Below, piece by piece: positions 1-5,466 of a stretch of DNA of 5,466 bases. Made by a program: the position numbers and the translations under genes. The DNA lies in the NCBI GenBank assembly GCA_016462305.1, contig JAEMTM010000121.1, positions 1 through 5,466 on the forward strand, read 5' to 3'. The stretch's first letter is position 1, and the number at the start of each line of letters is the position of its first letter. The notes under the pieces were generated by a model. It ran no database searches. It worked only from the letters and a program-made list of their open reading frames with translations, and was not told the origin of the DNA. Source of the stretch: Sphingomonadaceae bacterium. GTDB taxonomy: Bacteria; Pseudomonadota; Alphaproteobacteria; Sphingomonadales; Sphingomonadaceae.

Positions 1-1376
1 GCCGCTTCCTTCAATGCCTCGGCATGCGTCGGGTGCGCGTGGCAGGTATAAGCAATATCTTCCGACGTTGCGCCAAATTCCATCGCAGTGCACGCTTCGG
101 CAATCATGGCTCCAGCAATCGACGCAATGATGTGGACGCCCAAAACACGGTCGGTCTTCGCATCCGCAATGACCTTCACAAAACCGTCTGTGTCGCGGTT
201 GGTCTTTGCCCGGCTATTTGCCATCATTGGGAATTTACCGACTTTAACCTCTCCGCCCGACGCAGCCGCTTTTTCCTTAGCTTCTTCTTCGGTCAAGCCA
301 ACGCTCGCGATTTCAGGATAGGTATAGACCACGCCCGGAATGACGTCATGGTTGACGATGCCGGTCAGGCCAGCGACAAATTCCGCTGCCGCAATGCCTT
401 CGTCCTCCGCCTTGTGCGCAAGCATTGGGCCGGGGCAAACATCGCCCACGGCATAGATGCCCGGAACATGTGTCTGGAAATCATGGCCGATCTCAATCTG
501 GCCGCGCGCGTTAACGGTGAGCCCTGCCTTGTCCAGCGCAAGGCCATCGGTATTTGCGCGGCGACCAATGGCGACTAGGACACAATCGGCTTCGATGGTT
601 TCACTGGCACCGCCCGCAGCGGGTTCAACGGTCAGCGTGGCCGTGTTGCCCTTAACGGTCGCGCCAGTCACCTTTGTACCCGTGCGGATGTTGAAGCCCT
701 GCTTCTTGAAAATCTTGGCCGCTTCCTTGCGGACCTCGCCGTCCATGCCGGGCAAAATCTGGTCAAGATATTCAACCACGGTGACTTGTGCGCCAAGGCG
801 TAGCCATACGCTGCCAAGCTCAAGGCCAATAACCCCGCCGCCGATCACCACCAAATGTTTTGGCACCTTCGGCAAGGCAAGCGCGCCAGTGGAATCGACG
901 ATGACTTTCTGGTCAATCTTGACGCCTGGCAATGGCGTGACCGAGGAACCCGTTGCGATCATGATATTCTTCGCGGTGTAGCTTTGGCCCGCAACGTCCA
1001 CGCTGTTCGCGGAATTAAACGCCGCATGGCCCTTCAGCCAATCGACCTTGTTTTTCTTGAACAGAAATTCGATACCGCCGGTCAGCTCGCCAACTGCCTT
1101 CGCCTTTTCGGCATGCATTTGGTCGAGATTGAGCGATACGCCGGAAAAATCGATGCCGAATTTCGCCAGCGACCCGGATTGCGCCGCATGAAACATTTCG
1201 GAGGCATGCAGCAACGCCTTGGATGGAATGCATCCGACGTTCAGGCATGTGCCGCCCAATGCTTCGCGGCTTTCGACACAGGCGGTTTTCAGCCCCAATT
1301 GTGCGGCGCGGATTGCGGCGACATAGCCGCCCGGGCCTGCGCCAATAACGATCAGGTCATAATCATGTTCTGCCAT
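1..1376 (-). CDS. lpdA: Dihydrolipoyl dehydrogenase, E3 of the 2-oxoglutarate dehydrogenase complex (3' end cut by window)
   Basis: FAD-dependent disulfide oxidoreductase that reoxidises the dihydrolipoyl arm of E2 and reduces NAD+. I translated the minus strand from ATG at 1376: 458 codons stay open to the left edge, with two bases left over. Seen: the N-terminal FAD fold GAGPGG (12-17) with Glu35 at the end of the second strand; the redox disulfide Cys44-Cys49 in GGTCLNVGCIPSK; MIATGS (139-144); the NAD+ fold GGGVIGLELG (179-188) with Glu202; the second FAD segment YAVGDV (308-313) followed by MLAHKAEDEG; and the dimerisation domain with the catalytic pair His448 and Glu453 in HAHPTHAE. Family members usually run to about 465-470 residues, so probably only about 6-12 codons are lost. 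The start is set by AAGGAG at 8 bases and by the MxxxDYDLIVIG opening. The catalytic residues and the position after sucB make a functional OGDH E3 the clear call; E3 is often shared with the pyruvate and other complexes. Confidence 0.97.
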   Translation of the reverse strand, partial: MAEHDYDLIVIGAGPGGYVAAIRAAQLGLKTACVESREALGGTCLNVGCIPSKALLHASEMFHAAQSGSLAKFGIDFSGVSLNLDQMHAEKAKAVGELTGGIEFLFKKNKVDWLKGHAAFNSANSVDVAGQSYTAKNIMIATGSSVTPLPGVKIDQKVIVDSTGALALPKVPKHLVVIGGGVIGLELGSVWLRLGAQVTVVEYLDQILPGMDGEVRKEAAKIFKKQGFNIRTGTKVTGATVKGNTATLTVEPAAGGASETIEADCVLVAIGRRANTDGLALDKAGLTVNARGQIEIGHDFQTHVPGIYAVGDVCPGPMLAHKAEDEGIAAAEFVAGLTGIVNHDVIPGVVYTYPEIASVGLTEEEAKEKAAASGGEVKVGKFPMMANSRAKTNRDTDGFVKVIADAKTDRVLGVHIIASIAGAMIAEACTAMEFGATSEDIAYTCHAHPTHAEALKEA

Positions 1377-1384
1377 GGCTCATG

Positions 1385-1390
1385 CTCCTT
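1385..1390 (-). promoter_or_regulatory. Ribosome binding site of lpdA overlapping the sucB stop codon
   Basis: The minus strand reads TAAGGAGCATGAGCCATG. TAA (1391-1389) ends sucB and AAGGAG shares two bases with it. Eight bases separate GGAG from the ATG at 1376. Another ATG at 1383 is only one base from GGAG and opens just six codons in a different frame, so 1376 is the real start. Confidence 0.82.
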
Positions 1391-2624
1391 AAAGGTCGAT
1401 CAACAACCGGGTCGGGTCTTCAATCGCCTCTTTGACGATCTTTAGGAAGGTAACAGCTTCGCGGCCATCGATGAGGCGGTGGTCATAGCTTAACGCCACA
1501 TACATCATCGGGCGCACCACGACCTGTCCGTCGCGCACAACGGCGCGGTCTTCAATACGGTGAAGGCCAAGCACTGCCGATTGTGGGGGGTTGATGATCG
1601 GCGTCGACATCAGGCTGCCGAACACACCGCCATTTGAAATGGTGAAGGTGCCGCCGGACATGTCGTCCATCGTCAAGGTGCCGGCCTTCGCCTTTGCGCC
1701 AAAGTCGCCGATGGCCTTTTCAATTTGCGCGAAGCTCATGGCGTCGGCATTGCGCACGACAGGCACCACAAGCCCGTTGGGTGCGCTGACTGCGACCGAT
1801 ACATCGAGGTAATTGTGATAGACGATTTCATCGCCTTCAATCTTTGCATTGACCGACGGGACATCGCGTGCAGCCAAGGCTACGGCTTTGGTGAAGAAGC
1901 CCATGAAGCCCAAGCGGACGCCATGCTTCTTTTCAAACAGATCTTTGTAGGTCGCACGTGCTTCCATCACCGCGGACATGTCGACATCGTTGAACGTCGT
2001 CAGCAACGCGGCGGTGTCTTGCGCGGACTTCAGGCGCTTGGCAATGGTCTGGCGCAGGCGTGTCATCTTCACGCGCTCTTCCTGACGGGCACCTGTTGCT
2101 TGTGTTGTTGGCGCAGCCGTAACGGTTGCGTCGGCAGACGGGGCAGGCGCGCCCTTGGCGGCGGCCACAACATCTTCCTTTGTCAGGCGACCGTCTTTGC
2201 CCGTGCCTTTGATCTTGCTTGGATCAATGCCAAGTTCCAACACAAGGCGGCGCACAGCGGGCGAAAGCGGAAGGTCGCTATTTTCTACTTCGGCGGCAGG
2301 CGCAGCCGTGGTTGTCACCGCTGGCGCGACTGCCGCTGCAGCCGCAGTGGGGGCAGGGGCAGCAACAGGCGCGGCCGCAACGGCGGTTCCGGCATCGATG
2401 GATCCGATGACTGCGCCAACATTGACGGTTGCGCCTTCTTCGACGGCATAGGCACCCATGATGCCTGCAACGGGCGACGGCACTTCGACCGCAACCTTGT
2501 CCGTTTCAAGGCTGGCGATCGGTTCATCGATAGCCACCGCTTCGCCCGGTTTCTTCAACCATTGACCAAGCGTCGCTTCAGTGATGGACTCGCCCAATAC
2601 GGGGACTTTAACTTGTGTGCTCAT
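1389..2624 (-). CDS. sucB: Dihydrolipoyllysine-residue succinyltransferase, E2 of the 2-oxoglutarate dehydrogenase complex
   Basis: E2 core of OGDH (also named odhB): moves the succinyl group from its lipoyl arm to CoA and scaffolds E1 and E3. The 411 residues are close to the E. coli length of about 405. Domains in order: one lipoyl domain (about 1-77) with the lipoyl lysine Lys43 in ETDKVAVEV; an Ala/Pro/Thr-rich flexible linker (78-117); the peripheral subunit-binding domain (118-157, LSPAVRRLVLELGID then GKDGRLTKEDV); a second linker (158-179); and the acyltransferase domain (180-411). The active-site motif DHRLIDG contains His382 and Asp386. The KMTRLRQTIAKRL opening and the LLIDL ending favour succinyltransferase over the pyruvate-complex E2, as does its place directly behind sucA. 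The ATG is preceded by GAGGA at 7 bases. The gene is complete, with no frameshift or missing residue. Its stop is 12 bases before lpdA. Confidence 0.97.
   Translation of the reverse strand: MSTQVKVPVLGESITEATLGQWLKKPGEAVAIDEPIASLETDKVAVEVPSPVAGIMGAYAVEEGATVNVGAVIGSIDAGTAVAAAPVAAPAPTAAAAAVAPAVTTTAAPAAEVENSDLPLSPAVRRLVLELGIDPSKIKGTGKDGRLTKEDVVAAAKGAPAPSADATVTAAPTTQATGARQEERVKMTRLRQTIAKRLKSAQDTAALLTTFNDVDMSAVMEARATYKDLFEKKHGVRLGFMGFFTKAVALAARDVPSVNAKIEGDEIVYHNYLDVSVAVSAPNGLVVPVVRNADAMSFAQIEKAIGDFGAKAKAGTLTMDDMSGGTFTISNGGVFGSLMSTPIINPPQSAVLGLHRIEDRAVVRDGQVVVRPMMYVALSYDHRLIDGREAVTFLKIVKEAIEDPTRLLIDL
2088..2153 (-). other. Ala/Pro/Thr-rich interdomain linker of SucB (second)
   Basis: This part encodes residues 158-179, a shorter Ala, Pro and Thr-rich stretch between the peripheral subunit-binding domain and the acyltransferase core. 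It marks the domain boundary; the core starts close to the charged segment that precedes KMTRLRQTIAKRL. Confidence 0.75.
2274..2393 (-). other. Ala/Pro/Thr-rich interdomain linker of SucB (first)
   Basis: This part of sucB encodes residues 78-117, which are dominated by Ala with Pro, Val and Thr. Such low-complexity swinging-arm linkers are standard between the lipoyl and subunit-binding domains of E2 proteins and let the lipoyl domain visit the E1, E2 and E3 active sites. The DNA is correspondingly rich in GCN codons, which also keeps other frames open by chance. Confidence 0.85.
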
Positions 2625-2631
2625 AATCTAA

Positions 2632-2636
2632 TCCTC
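2632..2636 (-). promoter_or_regulatory. Ribosome binding site of sucB overlapping the sucA stop codon
   Basis: The minus strand reads TGAGGATTAGATTATG, where TGA (2637-2635) ends sucA and the final ATG starts sucB. The purine run GAGGA shares two bases with the stop codon and lies 7 bases from the start. This supports the chosen sucB start and suggests that ribosomes finishing sucA help to start sucB. Confidence 0.8.
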
Positions 2637-5466
2637 ACGCGGATGGAGGGGTGATTGGTTTTGTGCCGCCTGAACGCTGGCGGCGGATTTCTTCGCGGAC
2701 ATTATGGCCTAACGCTTCAGCAACCAATGCGGCTTGTTCGGCCTGATGGCGCTTTGCAAGACCGGTTGCCGTCGCGGCTGCGGCCCTGCGTCCGGCGTAA
2801 CGTGCGCGGGTGGGGCCAACATTGGCTTCGGCAAGGCATTCTTCCAGATAAGGATCGACGAACGACCAGCTTCCGGCGTTGCGCGGCTCTTCCTGTGCCC
2901 AAACCAGTTCTTCCAAATTGGTCATACGCTTCAGGCGGACGATCAACGGCTCTGTCGGAAACGGATACAGCTGTTCAATCCGCACGATGCTGCTATTCTT
3001 GTCCCCTGATGCGTCGCGGGCTTCCATCAGGTCATAGGCGACCTTTCCAGAGCATAATATCAGTCGCTTCACGTCCGTGTCGGCTGGGGCATAAGTATCG
3101 GACAATATCCGCATGAAGTGGCTCTCGCCTTGGAAATCCTCTGCCTTGGAAACCGCGAGCTTATGCCGCAAAAGCGACTTTGGCGTCATGACGATAAGCG
3201 GCTTGCGGAATGGCCGCACCATTTGACGACGCAGCAAGTGGAAATAATTGGCTGGCGTGGTGCAATTGGCGACCTGGATATTGTCCTCTGCACATAATTG
3301 CAGGAAACGCTCCAACCGCGCGGAGCTATGCTCTGGGCCTTGGCCTTCATATCCATGCGGCAACAGCATCACCAGACCATTGGCGCGGAGCCATTTGGCT
3401 TCACCCGACGCAATAAACTGGTCGATCATCGTCTGTGCGCCATTCACGAAATCGCCAAACTGCGCTTCCCAAAGGACTAAAGTTTTCGGCTCCGCACCAG
3501 CATAGCCATATTCGAAGCCCAACACACCAAATTCGGACAAGGGGCTGTCGAGAATTTCAAACCGCCCATGTGGTAAGGTCGAAAGCGGCACATATTTTTC
3601 TTCGCTTGTCTGATCGACCCAAACACCGTGCCGCTGGCTGAATGTGCCGCGGCCTGAATCCTGGCCCGACAAACGCACGCCATAACCTTCGGAAAGCAGC
3701 GACCCGAACGCAAGCGCCTCGCCCGTTGCCCAATCGAAATTTTCGCCAGAGGTGAACATTATTTTCTTGGCATCCAGCACGCGGCTTAATGTCGGGTGGA
3801 TGTTGTGGCCCTCGGGCACGGTCGTCAGCGTGCGGCCAAGGCTGTCGAACAATTTGCGCGTCATGCCCGTTGGCACGTTACGCCGAGCCGTTTCGGGATC
3901 AGCGGGCTTGGATAGGCCTGACCAACGGCCACCAAACCAATCGGCGGCGTTCGCTTTATAGTCTACTGCACTGGCAAATTCCTGCTCAAGCGCCTGGACA
4001 AAGCGCATCGCGTGTTCATTTGACCAATTGGCGTCGATCACGCCTTCGGCTTGAAGGCGCTGTGCGTAAAGAGCACTTACGGCCGGATGGTTCTTGATGA
4101 CTTTGTACATCAATGGCTGCGTGAAACCGGGCTCATCGCCTTCATTATGGCCAAAGCGGCGATAGCACCACATGTCGATGACGATGTCCCGGTGGAATGT
4201 TTGGCGGAATTCGATGGCAATCTTGCATGCGAACGTCACCGCTTCGGGATCATCGCCATTGACGTGGAAAATGGGCGCCTGAACGCCCTTTGCAACGTCG
4301 GAAGGATAAGGCGATGACCGCGCATATTGCGGGCTAGTGGTAAAACCGACCTGATTGTTGACGATGAAGTGCAAGCAACCACCCGTATTATACCCACGAA
4401 TGCCGGAGAAGCCGAGGCATTCCCACACAATGCCCTGCCCAGCAAAGGCGGCATCGCCGTGCAGCAGCACTGGCAACACTTGTTCATGCTTGCCCAAGTC
4501 GTCACGCGCCGTCTGGTTGGCGCGCACTTTGCCCAAGACGACGGGGTTTACGGCCTCAAGGTGCGACGGGTTCGGCACAAGGCTCATATGCACCTTGATA
4601 CCGTCAAATTCGCGGTCGGTGCTGGTGCCAAGATGGTATTTTACATCGCCTGAACCACCGACATCATCGGGGTTGGCGCTGCCGCCCGAAAATTCGTGGA
4701 AGATGATGCGATACGGCTTGGCCAACACATTGGCGAGCACGTTCAAGCGGCCACGATGTGGCATGCCATATACGATTTCGCGCACGCCAAGCTGGCCGCC
4801 ATATTTGATCACGGCTTCCAGCGCCGGGATCATCGATTCGCCGCCATCAAGGCCGAAACGCTTTGTGCCTACATATTTGCGGCCAAGGAATTTCTCATAT
4901 TGCTCGGCTTCGATGACCTTGCCTAGAATGGCCTTCTTGCCCTCTGGCGTGAACTGGATAGCGGCGTCCTTGCCTTCCATCCGTTCTTGCAAAAACCGGC
5001 GCTCTTCGACATCGGAAATATGCATATATTCAAGGCCCACCGGCCCGCAATAATTGGCGCGCAGCGTATCGACGAGCTCGCGGACCGTGGCCCATTCAAG
5101 CCCAAGTGTGCCGCCAACATAGACACGCTTGTCGAGGTCGGCTCCGGAGAAACCGTGATATTCTGGCGTCAGGTCCGCAGGTATTTCCTGCTTCGACAGG
5201 CCAAGCGGGTCAAGATTAGCCGCAAGGTGACCACGCACCCGATATGTACGCACCAGCATCATTGCGCGGATCGAATCGCTTGCTGCTGCAACCGCATCGG
5301 CCTCCGCCATCGGCTTGCCCGCCGCCTTTGCCGCTGCCTTCACCTCAACCGCCATCTGCGTGGGGTCAAGCGACGCGGTCAAATCGTCCGTCGCCGACAA
5401 TGGCCAGTTGGCACGTTCCCAGCTCGGCCCGCGCTCTATTTCGAAATCCTGGTTTTCTATGCCCAT
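2635..5466 (-). CDS. sucA: 2-oxoglutarate dehydrogenase E1 component (thiamine diphosphate-dependent)
   Basis: E1 of the cytoplasmic OGDH complex: decarboxylates 2-oxoglutarate on thiamine diphosphate and succinylates the E2 lipoyl arm. The reading frame gives 943 residues and ends with TGA. Seen in it: the RVRGHLAANLDPLGL segment (76-90), MPHRGR with His237, KYHLG with His278, the cofactor motif beginning HGDAA (Asp338) and closing at VNNQVGFTT (Asn370-Asn371), RRFGHNEGDEP (436-446), and the C-terminal transketolase-like half with GTFSQRH (607-613) and QFGDFVNGAQ (669-678). GDAA rather than GDG is normal for this family. The ATG is the last three bases of the window and its ribosome binding site is not visible. 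Rhizobial homologues, as I recall them, are about 50 residues longer at the N-terminus, so this may be an internal Met of a longer gene. A later start is excluded because the conserved GPSW..ANWPL (13-23) lies just after it. About 20 residues follow the usual C-terminal helix. First gene of the visible operon, 10 bases before sucB. Identity is very sure; the start is not. Confidence 0.97.
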   Translation of the reverse strand: MGIENQDFEIERGPSWERANWPLSATDDLTASLDPTQMAVEVKAAAKAAGKPMAEADAVAAASDSIRAMMLVRTYRVRGHLAANLDPLGLSKQEIPADLTPEYHGFSGADLDKRVYVGGTLGLEWATVRELVDTLRANYCGPVGLEYMHISDVEERRFLQERMEGKDAAIQFTPEGKKAILGKVIEAEQYEKFLGRKYVGTKRFGLDGGESMIPALEAVIKYGGQLGVREIVYGMPHRGRLNVLANVLAKPYRIIFHEFSGGSANPDDVGGSGDVKYHLGTSTDREFDGIKVHMSLVPNPSHLEAVNPVVLGKVRANQTARDDLGKHEQVLPVLLHGDAAFAGQGIVWECLGFSGIRGYNTGGCLHFIVNNQVGFTTSPQYARSSPYPSDVAKGVQAPIFHVNGDDPEAVTFACKIAIEFRQTFHRDIVIDMWCYRRFGHNEGDEPGFTQPLMYKVIKNHPAVSALYAQRLQAEGVIDANWSNEHAMRFVQALEQEFASAVDYKANAADWFGGRWSGLSKPADPETARRNVPTGMTRKLFDSLGRTLTTVPEGHNIHPTLSRVLDAKKIMFTSGENFDWATGEALAFGSLLSEGYGVRLSGQDSGRGTFSQRHGVWVDQTSEEKYVPLSTLPHGRFEILDSPLSEFGVLGFEYGYAGAEPKTLVLWEAQFGDFVNGAQTMIDQFIASGEAKWLRANGLVMLLPHGYEGQGPEHSSARLERFLQLCAEDNIQVANCTTPANYFHLLRRQMVRPFRKPLIVMTPKSLLRHKLAVSKAEDFQGESHFMRILSDTYAPADTDVKRLILCSGKVAYDLMEARDASGDKNSSIVRIEQLYPFPTEPLIVRLKRMTNLEELVWAQEEPRNAGSWSFVDPYLEECLAEANVGPTRARYAGRRAAAATATGLAKRHQAEQAALVAEALGHNVREEIRRQRSGGTKPITPPSA

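Noticed and set aside
1366..1383. An alternative ATG at 1383 on the minus strand, upstream of lpdA, opening a six-codon frame.
   Set aside because: It is one base from the GGAG sequence, too close for normal initiation, and the frame ends at once. The ATG at 1376 has proper spacing.
24..1445. Several plus-strand open frames (24-578, 457-981, 855-1445) across the left quarter.
   Set aside because: They overlap one another and all lie opposite lpdA, whose minus-strand frame carries every expected E3 motif. Their products resemble nothing.
1389..2624. SucB considered as a pyruvate dehydrogenase or branched-chain E2 instead.
   Set aside because: Its position immediately after sucA, the single lipoyl domain with an ETDKVAVEV site, and the DHRLIDGREAV..LLIDL ending fit the succinyltransferase.
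1725..2654. A 309-codon open frame on the plus strand, antisense to sucB and crossing the sucA-sucB junction.
   Set aside because: Its product is a biased mix rich in Cys, Arg, Gly and His with no recognisable domain. It mirrors the Ala-rich linkers and codon bias of sucB, which is certain from its motifs.
4355..5053. A 232-codon open frame on the plus strand, antisense to sucA.
   Set aside because: No recognisable domain and a Pro/Ser/Thr-rich composition; it is the complement of the well-supported E1 cofactor-binding region.
2635..5466. Absence of the classic GDG thiamine diphosphate motif in SucA (it reads GDAA), considered as a possible inactivating change.
   Set aside because: GDAA is the normal form in 2-oxoglutarate dehydrogenase E1 proteins, including E. 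coli SucA, and the matching NN pair is present.

Overview
The window is a compact, entirely minus-strand block encoding the three enzymes of the 2-oxoglutarate dehydrogenase complex (OGDH) of the TCA cycle. In transcription order (right to left) these are sucA (E1, 2635-5466), sucB/odhB (E2, 1389-2624) and lpdA (E3, from 1376 off the left edge). Only 10 and 12 bases separate the three genes, so coding sequence covers almost the whole window. No stretch longer than 12 bases lacks a gene. I see no RNA gene, mobile element, CRISPR array, terminator or promoter.

The protein sequences point to an alphaproteobacterium, probably in the Sphingomonadales. Reasons are the GPSW..ANWPL segment of E1, the alphaproteobacterial style of the E1 C-terminus, the GDVCPGPMLAHKAEDEG stretch of E3, the moderately high GC by eye, and the uninterrupted sucA-sucB-lpdA order. 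This placement is inferred from remembered family features, not from a search.

The gene products work together. E1 decarboxylates 2-oxoglutarate on thiamine diphosphate and passes the succinyl group to the lipoyl arm of E2. E2 transfers it to coenzyme A. E3 reoxidises the dihydrolipoyl arm with FAD and NAD+. All expected catalytic residues are visible in the three proteins. At both gene junctions the Shine-Dalgarno sequence of the downstream gene overlaps the stop codon of the upstream gene, which suggests translational coupling across the operon.

Both window edges cut or touch a gene. lpdA lacks only its last few codons. sucA has its first in-window ATG on the very last three bases, and its N-terminus appears to lack the roughly 50-residue E2-binding module found in longer homologues, so the true start may lie outside the window. 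I found no sign of an undescribed system; this is an ordinary central-metabolism operon.
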